Source: Devosia sp. RR2S18 (GTDB taxonomy: Bacteria; Pseudomonadota; Alphaproteobacteria; Rhizobiales; Devosiaceae). Taken from it: DNA of 64,000 nt. Of the stretch, positions 54,025-63,220 are shown in pieces; position 1 is the first letter of the stretch; each line of letters opens with the position of its first letter. Location of the stretch: NCBI RefSeq assembly GCF_030177755.1, contig NZ_CP126539.1, positions 1,264,001 through 1,328,000 on the forward strand. The letters run 5' to 3'. Made by a program: the position numbers and the translations under genes. The notes beneath the pieces were generated by a model that saw nothing but the letters and a program-made list of their open reading frames with translations, had not been told where the DNA came from and searched no databases.

Positions 54025-55539
54025 ATGACTGAAACAACAATTGCCAAGTGGGATTCCTTTGAAGCTCAGTTCAGCGGACCTGCGGAAGGTAATCCGTTCC
54101 GGGAGGTTACCTTTGAGGCATACTTCCAGCAGAACAGTCGCGTTGTGCGGGTACCTGGTTTTTATGATGGAGACGGTACCTATAAGGTGCGTTTCATGCC
54201 CGACAATGAAGGACGTTGGAGCTATTCGACCAAGTCTTCGGCTAGCGAACTTGAAGGTCTGAGCGGCCAGCTTGATGTTGGCCCTGCGGGTGGAGGCAAT
54301 CATGGTCCAGTCCACGTGCGAAACACGTTTCACTTCGGCTATGCTGACGGAACACCCTATCTCCCTTTCGGCACCACCAGCTACGCGTGGACTCATCAGC
54401 CGCTCGGGCTACAGCAGCAGACACTCGACACGCTGCGATCGACGCGTTTCAACAAGATGCGCATGGGCGTTTTTCCCAAAGACTATCCGTTCAATGTCAA
54501 CGAACCACTCTACGACATTTATCAGCGTGACTCCGAGGGTGAGCTCGACTTCGATCGACCCAATCCAGAGGCCTTTCGGCACCTCGAGCGGCAAGTGGCA
54601 GCATTAAGAGATATTGGCATAGAAGCCGACCTCATTATCTTTCACCCCTATGACCGTTGGGGCTACAGCGCGATGAGCGAGCAGCAGGATTATGGGTACG
54701 TCGAGTACTTAACAGCCCGGCTCGCTGCTTACCGGAATGTCTGGTGGTCGCTCGCCAACGAATACGACTTTCTCCTCGACACCAAACCGATGACGCAGTG
54801 GGATCGATATTTTCAGATCATTGAGGAGAACGACCCTTATCGGCATCTGAAGTCCATCCACAATGGGGACGTGAATGCGAATTATGATCACCGCAAGCCT
54901 TGGGTGAGCCACGTTTGCATCCAGAACTGGGATGTCAAACGCACGCCGGAATGGCGTGATGCCTATGGCAAGCCAGTGATCAACGATGAGCCCGAGTACG
55001 AGGGCAACATCATGCTGTCCTGGGGCAACATATCTGCAGAAGAGCTTGTCCACCGCTATTGGATTACGCTGCTCCGCGGAGGCTATGCTGGTCACGGTGA
55101 AACCTTCATGCACCCTGACGATATACTCTGGTGGGCAAAAGGGGGCGTTCTCCACGGTGAAGCTTGGAAGCGTATCGGCTTTCTTCGCAATCTCCTTGAA
55201 GAAGATGCGAAGAACGGCCTTACTCCCATTGCCAACTCTGGAACTTGGCCTTGGAGCCGTGTTTCGGGAGCCACTGATGGCGAAGTTACCTACATATACC
55301 TTGGAGAGCATCAGCCAGTGATTTGGGCCCCAGGGCTGCCGCTCCATCCCGGTGACTATGAAGTGGATCTGATCGACACCTGGAACATGACGATGGAGCC
55401 GGCAAAGATAGTCGATGCGCCGGCCAATCACCCGACCCGACATGGGGCCGTGTACCGGCCGCGCCGCCCGGATGCCGCCATTGCCGTCGAATTGCCTGGC
55501 AAACCGCACCTCGCAATCCGCTGTCGCCCACGTCGATAG
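54025..55539 (+). CDS. DUF5060 / apiosidase-like (GH140-related) glycoside hydrolase, cytoplasmic
   Basis: 504 residues. The N-terminal beta domain (about 7-80: WDSFEAQFSGPAEGNPFREV, VPGFYDGDGTYKVRFMPDNE) is DUF5060. The middle is a clan-A-like TIM barrel (DUF4038/apiosidase-like) beginning YLPFGTTSYAW and RFNKMRMGVFPKDY. Likely acid/base Glu246 lies in SLANEYDF and the nucleophile candidate Glu322 in INDEPEYEG. The C-terminus is a DUF5605-like beta domain. There is no signal peptide, so it cuts imported oligosaccharides. It sits between permease and ATPase of a CUT1 operon. GH140 enzymes release apiose side chains of RG-II, but arabinosidase or other activities remain possible. Confidence 0.82.
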   Translation: MTETTIAKWDSFEAQFSGPAEGNPFREVTFEAYFQQNSRVVRVPGFYDGDGTYKVRFMPDNEGRWSYSTKSSASELEGLSGQLDVGPAGGGNHGPVHVRNTFHFGYADGTPYLPFGTTSYAWTHQPLGLQQQTLDTLRSTRFNKMRMGVFPKDYPFNVNEPLYDIYQRDSEGELDFDRPNPEAFRHLERQVAALRDIGIEADLIIFHPYDRWGYSAMSEQQDYGYVEYLTARLAAYRNVWWSLANEYDFLLDTKPMTQWDRYFQIIEENDPYRHLKSIHNGDVNANYDHRKPWVSHVCIQNWDVKRTPEWRDAYGKPVINDEPEYEGNIMLSWGNISAEELVHRYWITLLRGGYAGHGETFMHPDDILWWAKGGVLHGEAWKRIGFLRNLLEEDAKNGLTPIANSGTWPWSRVSGATDGEVTYIYLGEHQPVIWAPGLPLHPGDYEVDLIDTWNMTMEPAKIVDAPANHPTRHGAVYRPRRPDAAIAVELPGKPHLAIRCRPRR

Positions 55540-55551
55540 GGAGCAAGATTC

Positions 55552-56604
55552 ATGTCCACCGTTCAAATTCGTGATCTTCGAAAAAACTACGGCGTTACTC
55601 CGGTAATTCACGGCGTCGACATCGACATCGCCGACGGCGAGTTCGTCATCCTCGTAGGACCGTCCGGTTGTGGAAAGTCGACGCTCCTTCGCATGATCGC
55701 CGGGCTGGAGGATGTCACCCGCGGCACCATCGCCATCGATGGCCGGACGGTGAACAATCTAGAGCCTAAGGACCGGGACATCGCTATGGTGTTCCAGAAT
55801 TATGCGCTTTATCCTCAGATGACAGTGGCTCAGAATATGGGCTTCGCCTTGGAGATCCAAGGCATCAAGCGGGACGAGATCAAGCGTAAGGTCGACGAGG
55901 CAGCGGCAATCCTCAGCCTACAATCGCTTCTGGACCGCAAGCCTGCCCAGCTGTCAGGTGGGCAGCGGCAGCGGGTTGCGATGGGGCGTGCAATCGTACG
56001 GCAACCCAAAGTGTTCTTGTTCGATGAGCCGCTCTCCAACTTGGACGCTAAGCTCCGCGTTCAGATGCGAGCAGAGATCAAGAGTCTGCACCAGCGTCTG
56101 GGGACCACAATCGTTTATGTGACGCACGACCAGATCGAAGCCATGACCATGGCCGATAAGATCGTGGTCATGAACGGGGGGCGGGTGGAGCAGGTGGGCT
56201 CACCCCTAGAGTTGTATGATCACCCTCAGAACAAGTTTGTGGCAGGATTTCTTGGTTCGCCGGCCATGAACTTCATCAGCGGAACGCTCATTGCTGAAGG
56301 TATGAGGTTGTCAGATGCCACCGTTCTCCCACTCCAGCAGCAACTGCCGCAATCCTCGAAAGATGAGGTGGAGTTCGGCATTCGTCCGGAGCACATCGAG
56401 GTCGTGGCGGAGGGTGGTCTGAGCGCCCGAGTTCTGCTGATCGAGCCGACCGGGGCGGAAACGCACGTGGTGTTGGATGCCGCCGGGCAGGAGATTACGG
56501 CAGTGTTCAGAGACAGACTTGCTGTCGCTCCAGGAGATATAATCCAGGTGGCGTTTTCAGTTGGACGGGGCCATTTTTTTGGTTCTGACGGGAATCGGCT
56601 CTAG
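55552..56604 (+). CDS. UgpC/MsmK-type sugar ABC ATP-binding protein
   Basis: 350 residues: Walker [10 protein letters not shown] (36-44), signature LSGGQRQR (134-141), Walker [16 protein letters not shown], and a C-terminal MalK-type regulatory domain ([11 protein letters not shown]). It completes the CUT1 importer of this operon, 12 bases after the glycosidase. The gap of about 200 bases after it holds no gene I can support. Confidence 0.93.
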   Translation: MSTVQIRDLRKNYGVTPVIHGVDIDIADGEFVILVGPSGCGKSTLLRMIAGLEDVTRGTIAIDGRTVNNLEPKDRDIAMVFQNYALYPQMTVAQNMGFALEIQGIKRDEIKRKVDEAAAILSLQSLLDRKPAQLSGGQRQRVAMGRAIVRQPKVFLFDEPLSNLDAKLRVQMRAEIKSLHQRLGTTIVYVTHDQIEAMTMADKIVVMNGGRVEQVGSPLELYDHPQNKFVAGFLGSPAMNFISGTLIAEGMRLSDATVLPLQQQLPQSSKDEVEFGIRPEHIEVVAEGGLSARVLLIEPTGAETHVVLDAAGQEITAVFRDRLAVAPGDIIQVAFSVGRGHFFGSDGNRL

Positions 56605-56805
56605 TCGCCGATGCTGACAGCGTGAGTCACATCGAGAGGCTTTCAAACTTGGCGCCATTGTGAGGCAGAACGTTATCTGACCTCGAAGACGACAACGAAT
56701 ACGGTGCAGATCGACGAACAAGACCTAGGCAAGGACTTGACGAATTAGAGACATTAGAACCCCGCCATTCAACAGAGGTCGGAGTGCTTTAGCTAGCCTC
56801 TGCGC

Positions 56806-57230
56806 TCAAGACCGTGGATTTGCTATCCAAGTTTCGAGGATGCCGCATATTGAGGACGCAAGAAAAAGTCCCGCCATCTCAGGGTCTGCATCGGTCCTGA
56901 TCTGACCGGCCTCGATACCAGCCCTGATATGTTTGGCAAGTGTGGCCAACGTCTTGTCCCTAAGGGCGGCGATTTCCTCAGACAGAGCTTGCTCTCGCCT
57001 GTGGTCCGACAGCACGACTTGAGTCAGCAGCATTCGGGTGGGATCGGCGGTGAGGTGCATGAATACGGATCGCGTAAGTTCAAGAAGAGCCGGCAGCCCG
57101 AATAGACGATCGGCCAGGGGCACTGTCTTCTCGAATTCAATCGCTACATACGACGCCAAGGCCTTGAGGTATTGCTCCTTGGACCCGAAATGATGCGCGG
57201 GGAGGCCGCGGCTGTAGCCATGGGCGAACA
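56806..57230 (-). pseudogene. 5'-truncated TetR-family regulator
   Basis: The reading starts in the middle of the DNA-binding domain: GYSRGLPAHHFGSKEQYLKAL is the end of a TetR helix-turn-helix, followed by a normal ligand-binding part to IANPRS. The first 30 or so residues, with the rest of the HTH, are missing, and the sequence before the junction belongs to the neighbouring oxidoreductase remnant. It cannot make a functional repressor. Confidence 0.8.
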
Positions 57231-57235
57231 CCCTG

Positions 57236-57990
57236 CTAGGGCCTGAGGACAATCTTACCAAATCTTTTTCCGCTTTCGAGAGCCGAATGCGCTTTTGCCG
57301 CGTCGGCCAGGCTGAAAGCATCGCTTACCTGAGGTATCAAGACGCCCTGAAGCACATCGTTGAAGATGGACTGGCCAGCTACGACTAACTCGGACGCCTG
57401 AACCGAGTTCAAGCTGAACATGGAGAAGCTCGGCGAGCCGAAGAAAGTCTGCAGGAGAGCCATGCCAAAGTCGGCCGGAGGAAATCCCCCAGCTGCGCCG
57501 TTAAGCATGTAGCGCCCATTGGGTGAGAGCTTCCCGACAAATTCCGGAGTATCGAGACCGCCTACCGGGTCGATGATGACGTCGAACGAGCCAGCAAAGT
57601 CGGTTCCCAGATCGCGCCTCAGCACTTGATTCACGCCTAAAGCGGACAGACGATCGGCTGCTCCCGAATTGGCAATTGCAGTTACCGTAGCGCCGCGCCG
57701 CAATGCCATTTGCACGGTTGTCAGACCTATACCGCCACTCGCGCCGCGCACGAGGACGTGATCGGCCGACTGAAGCTGGGCCCGCTGCAGACTGAAATGA
57801 GCGACAAGCGCGTTTGACGCCTAGTGCAACGGCTGCATCGGCAGAGAGCATATCGGGCAGCGCCATGAGGTTTGATTCTGCGGCTAGCAATTCAGGGGGC
57901 GAGCGCATAAGATCTGCGTCGAAGCCCACATCTATGTCTGATAGCGAGCCAGAACCGGTCGATCTCCTCTCGGCCCATTCCGGCCGGTCG
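57236..57990 (-). pseudogene. frameshifted, 5'-truncated zinc-type (MDR) oxidoreductase
   Basis: The intact C-terminal part reads VRGASGGIGLTTVQMALRRG (NAD(P)-binding), then IIDPVGGLDTPEFVG and ends GKIVLRP. A one-base shift near 57810 separates it from the preceding segment PDMLSADAAVALGVK in another frame; the proper continuation ALVAHFSLQRAQLQSADHVL is present after the shift. About the first 100 residues of a quinone-oxidoreductase-like enzyme are absent. It is dead by both frameshift and truncation. Confidence 0.82.
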
Positions 57991-58039
57991 GAGACCTTTC
58001 AGGCAGTCAATATGCCGTGGTACCGATCTGTTGGCTAAG

Positions 58040-58780
58040 TTAGTCTTGGTGGAATGTTGCAGTCACTGCACCCAAGCCGGGTGCATTAGCGGTGGCTTTT
58101 CGGCCGCCGAAATCGACCGGCCCGAGGCGAGCTCCCGTGGTGACGACAGTGCCAGCCGTGAGTGGGCTGCCACGCCTAGATGCGTGGTCAGCAAGCCAAG
58201 CAAGGGCGGCAAGCACATTGTCGGTGCTAGAACCGGCTGCAGTTTCTGCAGCTCGCTCACCATCTAGTTCCAGGCTCAGCGCCTGCGTTCCGAATTCGGG
58301 CATTTCGCCGAAGTAGATGGCCGGACCGAGCACGATGGCGCCGTTGCTCTGCAGATCGGCAAAGGCGGCCAGCTGGGGTACTGCAGTGCGATCCGAGTAT
58401 CGTGACGACAAAAGCTCGAGCGCCAGGTGCACCGAGCCGATTGCCTGTCTGGCGTCTTGGGGGCTCGAGCCTGCTGCGAGGTCGCGAGCGAGCGTGACTG
58501 CTACTTCCACTTCGACGCCAAGACCCTTGAAATCGGTAAGGGACAGCTGAGTGCCGTCTGTGTGAAGGCTCTCGGCCGGCAGCGGAGAACAAAAGGGTTC
58601 ACCCTGCTGCGGGACCGGACTGATTTTCCAGGCACCGAGACAGCCTAGAGCGGCAATGGTTTCGTCCTGGATCGCGTAGGCCGCCGCCAAGTTGCTCGGA
58701 ACCAACTCCGGGGGCAGGTGATCTATCGTGGTGCCAGTGCGCCGATGGTGAAGTAGCAGTGAAGTCAAACCGCAGGTCAT
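58040..58780 (-). CDS. 2-keto-4-pentenoate hydratase / FAH-fold family enzyme
   Basis: 246 residues of the MhpD-like group: YAIQDETIAALGCLGAWKIS near residue 35, EVEVAVTLARDL with acidic metal ligands, IGSVHLALELLSSRY, LQSNGAIVLG and the C-terminal TVVTTGARLGPVDFGG. These enzymes hydrate, decarboxylate or cleave 2-keto acids. Its ATG overlaps the GH78 stop as ATGA, which ties it to rhamnoside breakdown. A role on a 2-keto-3-deoxy sugar acid is plausible but unproven. Confidence 0.83.
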   Translation of the reverse strand: MTCGLTSLLLHHRRTGTTIDHLPPELVPSNLAAAYAIQDETIAALGCLGAWKISPVPQQGEPFCSPLPAESLHTDGTQLSLTDFKGLGVEVEVAVTLARDLAAGSSPQDARQAIGSVHLALELLSSRYSDRTAVPQLAAFADLQSNGAIVLGPAIYFGEMPEFGTQALSLELDGERAAETAAGSSTDNVLAALAWLADHASRRGSPLTAGTVVTTGARLGPVDFGGRKATANAPGLGAVTATFHQD

Positions 58781-61437
58781 GAGTGAGCCAAAGCTCCAGT
58801 TGGTGAAAGCAGGAACCGGTGGTGGCCCGAAGCCAAAGTGGTGAGGTGCCGCCCGCCGGCAAACTGCCAGCCACTCGGTAGCTCCAGCTGGACCCTGCAG
58901 TTTGGCGGTATCTCAACGATCCACTTGACGTTGCTGCCCTCGAAGTCCCACTGGCTAACGAAGCGACCAGGGTGAGCCGTGTACATCGCACGGCAGGAGC
59001 CGATAGCCTGATGGAAGAGGGGACGCAGCACAGCTCCCATGTACCCCGGTGAGTTGGGGTCCCAGTCGATGCCGGCCAGCCGCGACCATATCCATTCCCC
59101 CACAGAACCATACGCGTAGTGATTGAAGGAGTTCATGTTGGTACTCTGGAAGCCCTTTTGAGGGGTCCACCCGTCCCACCGCTCCCAGATTGTGGTAGCA
59201 CCGTGCGCTATCGAAAAGCCCCAACTGGGGTATGTCTCCTTGAGCAGCATGGCCACTGCAAGATCGTCGCGACCAATGGCAGTCAGCACCGGCAGCAGGT
59301 GGCGAACTCCTAGGAAACCTGTCTGCAGATGGCCGTCCGCTGCTTTAATCAATTCCACCAGGCGCGTGGCGGCATGATTGCGTTGGTCGCGTGCAAGAAG
59401 CCCGAAATCGAGTGCTAAAAGGTATGCGGTTTGCGTGTCGCTGGTTAGCTGATGGTCAGCGGTGACAAAGGCCGAGGTGAAAGCCGCACGGATACTGTCT
59501 GCGGTCTGGCGGTGACGTGCAGCGTCGGTTGCCCGGCCGAGTACATCGGCGATACGGGACAAGAGATCAGCAACCCTGTACCAGTATGCAGTTGCGACCA
59601 GTGTCCGGTCCGTAACGGGCCCAACGCTCAGCCAGTCGCCGTAATTGTTGTAGACGGCGTTGCGGCGGATGAAATCAGGGTTGGCTCGACCGATGTGCTC
59701 GGCCCATGCCTCAAGTGCCGGCCAGTAGCGTTCGAGGAGGCCGCGGTCGGCATAGCGCAGCCAATGTTCCCAGGCCATGATCACCGGGGCATCACCCCAA
59801 CCGGGAGCTCCGGGCTGCGGCGTTAGCCGATAAGGGTTGAGCGGCTTGGTGGGAGCGACGTCGGGGAAAGCGCCGTCACGCGACTGACCATCCACTATGT
59901 CTAGCATCCATTTGGTGAGAAAGGCCGAGACGTCCATGAAGTAGCCGGCGGTTTTCCAGAAGACCTGGGCGTCGGCGGTCCAGCCATAGCGCTCGTCGCG
60001 TTGCGGGCAATCGGTTGGGACGGAGAGAAAGTTGCCTCGCTGGCTCCAGAAGATGTTGGAGAGGAGCTGATTGACCAGTGGGTGACCTGTCTCGATAACG
60101 CCAGTGACCGATGTATCGGTTTGGACGGTAATTCCGGTCATGGAAACCTGGTCGGGCGAGATGCCGTCCGGCAAGGTCAGTTCGACATAACGGAAGCCGT
60201 GAAAGGTGAAGCGCGGCTTGAAGGTCTCAGTGCCGTTCCCCGAGGCGACGAAGATGTCGATCGCCACGGCGTGGCGGAGATTGGCCGTATAGAGTTCGCG
60301 GTCCGCGTCGAGCGTCTCGGCATGACGGATGGTGAAACGGTCTCCTGAGCGGCCGCTGACACGAAGCTCCACATAGCCGGCAATGTTCTGGCCCAGATCG
60401 AAGATCGCTGCGCCGCTGCGGGCATGATGGGAGAAGCTGGCGGGGAGGCGGGCTACTTCGCGCGCTGGCTGGACGCGTGCAGCATCGAGCTGGGGCGCAC
60501 CGGGGTCAGGCACGAAGACTTCGACTCGCTGCCAGCCGGAAAGTTCGCAGTCGGGGGTGTTCCAATTCGCGATCTCCAGTCGGGCGTCATACATCTCGCC
60601 CATCAGGAAATCGGAATAGCAGATCGGGCCTTGCCGGGTTTGCCAATGCTCGTCGGTGCAGACGATCTGGCTGGTGCCATCTCCATAATGCAGATGCAGC
60701 TGGCACAAGAGGGCAGGGCGGCCGCCATAGTGATTGCCGGCGCGGCGTTGGTTGTGGCCAACGCGGCCGGAATACCAACCCTCGCCAAGAATTGCACCTA
60801 GGACATTGTTACCGGCACGAACCAGATCAGTCACATCGTGTACCTGGTACTCAACCCGGGTGTGATAGTCGGTCCAGCCGGGGGCCATGACATCTTCGCC
60901 CACTCGCTGACCGTTCATGTAGGCTTCATAAAGGCCAAGGGCGGTGATGTAGAGCGTGGCACGGATTGGTGCCTGGGAGGTAGCGAAGTCGCGGCGTACA
61001 TAGTCCGCGGGACGCGCTTGCCAGAGGTTGTCGTAGATATTGTCGGCGGGAGCTTCGCGACCAGCGGGCAACACAAAATATCGTGCTATCCACTCTGCCT
61101 CCCAATCCGCCGCCGCGAGACCGGTAAAGATCATTGCGGGTTTAGATGGTGCGGATGGAGTGTTGTTTTCGTCCCAGCAGGTTACAATCCAGGTCAGCAC
61201 AGCGTCGGACGAGAGGCGCGGTCCGCCATATGGAATCAGTTGCGTCTGGTTGGACGGCACCTTGCCACTGTCCCAAATAATGCCGTCTTCGTTGCGGAGC
61301 TCAACGCGGTAGGCGGTCTGCCATCGGTCCTTTCCTTCTGCTTCGAGGGCCCAGGAGAAGCGGGGGACGGACGTGTTGAGGCCACGCGCCGTGAACATGT
61401 GCTCGCAACGCAGGTTATAAGGGATGAGCAGGGTCAT
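58777..61437 (-). CDS. GH78 alpha-L-rhamnosidase, cytoplasmic (second copy)
   Basis: 886 residues. Unlike the first GH78 here, it has a full N-terminal fibronectin-like domain (LRCEHMFTARGLNTSVPRFSW, then WQTAYRVELRNEDG). A beta domain and (alpha/alpha)6 barrel follow. Catalytic signature DCPQRDERYGWTADAQ (476-491; Glu482, Asp489) and GATTIWERWDGW with Glu752. No signal peptide, so it acts inside the cell. aaagg precedes the ATG. It is followed by the coupled hydratase gene and preceded by a GntR regulator and a lyase gene on the same strand. Confidence 0.93.
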   Translation of the reverse strand: MTLLIPYNLRCEHMFTARGLNTSVPRFSWALEAEGKDRWQTAYRVELRNEDGIIWDSGKVPSNQTQLIPYGGPRLSSDAVLTWIVTCWDENNTPSAPSKPAMIFTGLAAADWEAEWIARYFVLPAGREAPADNIYDNLWQARPADYVRRDFATSQAPIRATLYITALGLYEAYMNGQRVGEDVMAPGWTDYHTRVEYQVHDVTDLVRAGNNVLGAILGEGWYSGRVGHNQRRAGNHYGGRPALLCQLHLHYGDGTSQIVCTDEHWQTRQGPICYSDFLMGEMYDARLEIANWNTPDCELSGWQRVEVFVPDPGAPQLDAARVQPAREVARLPASFSHHARSGAAIFDLGQNIAGYVELRVSGRSGDRFTIRHAETLDADRELYTANLRHAVAIDIFVASGNGTETFKPRFTFHGFRYVELTLPDGISPDQVSMTGITVQTDTSVTGVIETGHPLVNQLLSNIFWSQRGNFLSVPTDCPQRDERYGWTADAQVFWKTAGYFMDVSAFLTKWMLDIVDGQSRDGAFPDVAPTKPLNPYRLTPQPGAPGWGDAPVIMAWEHWLRYADRGLLERYWPALEAWAEHIGRANPDFIRRNAVYNNYGDWLSVGPVTDRTLVATAYWYRVADLLSRIADVLGRATDAARHRQTADSIRAAFTSAFVTADHQLTSDTQTAYLLALDFGLLARDQRNHAATRLVELIKAADGHLQTGFLGVRHLLPVLTAIGRDDLAVAMLLKETYPSWGFSIAHGATTIWERWDGWTPQKGFQSTNMNSFNHYAYGSVGEWIWSRLAGIDWDPNSPGYMGAVLRPLFHQAIGSCRAMYTAHPGRFVSQWDFEGSNVKWIVEIPPNCRVQLELPSGWQFAGGRHLTTLASGHHRFLLSPTGALAHS

Positions 61438-61450
61438 GAGACCTTTGGTT

Positions 61451-62131
61451 CTAGAGTTCGAGTGCCCGCTCGCGTGCGTTCATCATGTGACGGTCCATGG
61501 CGTCGATAGCTGCGTGGGGGTCACGGCCCCGAATGGCGGCAATTATCGCGAGGTGATCGCCAAAGGCAGAGGGCAGGACGCCTGCGGAAAGAGTAATGCG
61601 GTCCAGCTTGATTAGCCTGATGCGAATTGCATTGACGGCATAAGCCTGGACCAAAAGTTCATTCTGAGTGCCGGCAACAAGGAGGTTGTGAAAGCCGTCA
61701 TCGATCTGCTGACCGCGCTCGAACACGTCAGAGGAAGGTTGCTGACGGACCTCTTCGAGAATATTGCGATGGAGGGATTCCTGCTGATCGAGCGCCGTAT
61801 CATCCAACTTGCGGACCGCAGTGAGAACAGCTTCACGCTCGAAGGCCATACGCATCTGGAAAGCCTGCCGGATCATCGGCAGGTCAATCTGGGTAATTTG
61901 GATGCCGCGCTGCGGCATCACACTGAGTAGACCTTCAAACTGCAACCGGGGCAGGAGTTCGCGCAACGCGCCGATGGAAAGCCCCAGCAGGGCAACCAGA
62001 TCGCGCTGGGAAACAAACTGGCCGGGCCGCAATCGGCCATCGAACAAGGCATGTCGGAAACGCTCATAGGCCGCCTGCTTCACCGAGCGCAACTCGGGTT
62101 CACCTGCTTTGGCGACAGCTTCGGCGGTCAT
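61451..62131 (-). CDS. GntR-family (FCD/FadR group) regulator
   Basis: 226 residues: winged helix QRDLVALLGLSIGALRELLPRLQFEGLL (about 42-69) and an all-helical FCD domain (MRMAFEREAVLTAVRK, DDGFHNLLVAGTQNELL, HLAIIAAIRGRDPHAAIDAM). FCD regulators often sense sugar acids or other carboxylates. It lies 13 bases before the GH78 gene and 26 bases after the lyase gene in one operon. Confidence 0.9.
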   Translation of the reverse strand: MTAEAVAKAGEPELRSVKQAAYERFRHALFDGRLRPGQFVSQRDLVALLGLSIGALRELLPRLQFEGLLSVMPQRGIQITQIDLPMIRQAFQMRMAFEREAVLTAVRKLDDTALDQQESLHRNILEEVRQQPSSDVFERGQQIDDGFHNLLVAGTQNELLVQAYAVNAIRIRLIKLDRITLSAGVLPSAFGDHLAIIAAIRGRDPHAAIDAMDRHMMNARERALEL

Positions 62132-62157
62132 GACATCCTCCCGTGGCCGCGTTCAAT

Positions 62158-63057
62158 TCACGCGGCTGCATCAAACCCGGATTTCGCAAAGCTTTCCAGC
62201 AGCTTTCCACGGCCTACCTCATCCAGCGCCTTGAGCGGCGGGAGGACACGGGCGTAGTTTTCGTCACCCAGATAGGTGGCAAGAGCCGCCTTTAGCGCGA
62301 CCAAGGAGCCGTGTCGATCAACAGCCAGGATGCGTTCAGTCTGCTTGGCAAGGATCTCTGCATTGGTGCGGTCGTCATAAAGACGCCGGAGATCTCGCGC
62401 GAAGACATTAGGCATGCCGCCGATCATGCCGGCGCCGCCACTGGCCAGCAGTGTGGGAAGGACACGATCATCGCCGGTGAACACGGCCAAGTCGGGGAAG
62501 CTCTTTGCCAGCATAACGCCGTTTTGCACATCGCCGGTGGAATCCTTGATGCCTACGATGCGCGACCCGTGGCGTTTGACGATAGTTTCGACCAGCTCCC
62601 TGGTGAAGCGGATCCGGCTCATCTGCGGGATATTGTAGAGCAGGAGATCGATCTGCGTTGCTGACTCGGTGCGCTCGATCAATGCGTCGTACCATCCTGC
62701 AACGCCGGCTTCGGAGGTGCCGTAGTAAAAAGGTGGAAGGACGAGAGCGGCGCGGCAGCCCGCGTTGGCGATACCCACCAACATGGTCGCTGCATCATCC
62801 AAGGTAGGGGTCATGACGCCAGGCACCTGCCGGCTCATGTCAGCGCCTGCTGCGCTCAAAGAGCGGAGAGCATCCAGTTTCTCAATTGTGGAGAGGGAGG
62901 CACCTTCTCCTGTAGTGCCGAAAGTCGAAACGAAGGAGCAGCCATTGTCCAGAAGCCGCTGCGTGTGGCGGGCCAGGCGGTTCACATCTATCGACAGGTC
63001 CTCGGCTAGCGGAGTGATCGAAGCGGCGATGACGCCTTCCAAAGGGGCAGCAGACAC
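62158..63057 (-). CDS. DHDPS/NAL-superfamily lyase (2-keto acid aldolase or dehydratase)
   Basis: About 299 residues of the DapA fold: FGTTGEGASLS near residue 47, LYNIPQMS with the catalytic Tyr, and IVGIKDSTGD with the Schiff-base Lys. Family members cleave or dehydrate 2-keto-3-deoxy sugar acids, among other reactions. The start is GTG at 63057, with gaggag seven bases before it; the TTG-started longer frame is rejected. First gene of the operon with GntR, GH78 and hydratase, divergent from a TRAP receptor. Confidence 0.88.
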   Translation of the reverse strand: MSAAPLEGVIAASITPLAEDLSIDVNRLARHTQRLLDNGCSFVSTFGTTGEGASLSTIEKLDALRSLSAAGADMSRQVPGVMTPTLDDAATMLVGIANAGCRAALVLPPFYYGTSEAGVAGWYDALIERTESATQIDLLLYNIPQMSRIRFTRELVETIVKRHGSRIVGIKDSTGDVQNGVMLAKSFPDLAVFTGDDRVLPTLLASGGAGMIGGMPNVFARDLRRLYDDRTNAEILAKQTERILAVDRHGSLVALKAALATYLGDENYARVLPPLKALDEVGRGKLLESFAKSGFDAAA

Positions 63058-63220
63058 AGGATTCTCCTCATTTGCCAACTGATACAATCAGCACGACGAT
63101 CAGACTTCGCATCACTGTTTACATGAGTGATAAGTTAATGCAAGGTGCAGGCCGTTGCTCAGGGGTACTGCCACCAAGGCTACCCCTGTGCCCGCTCTTA
63201 ACCCTTGGAGGAGGGACATC

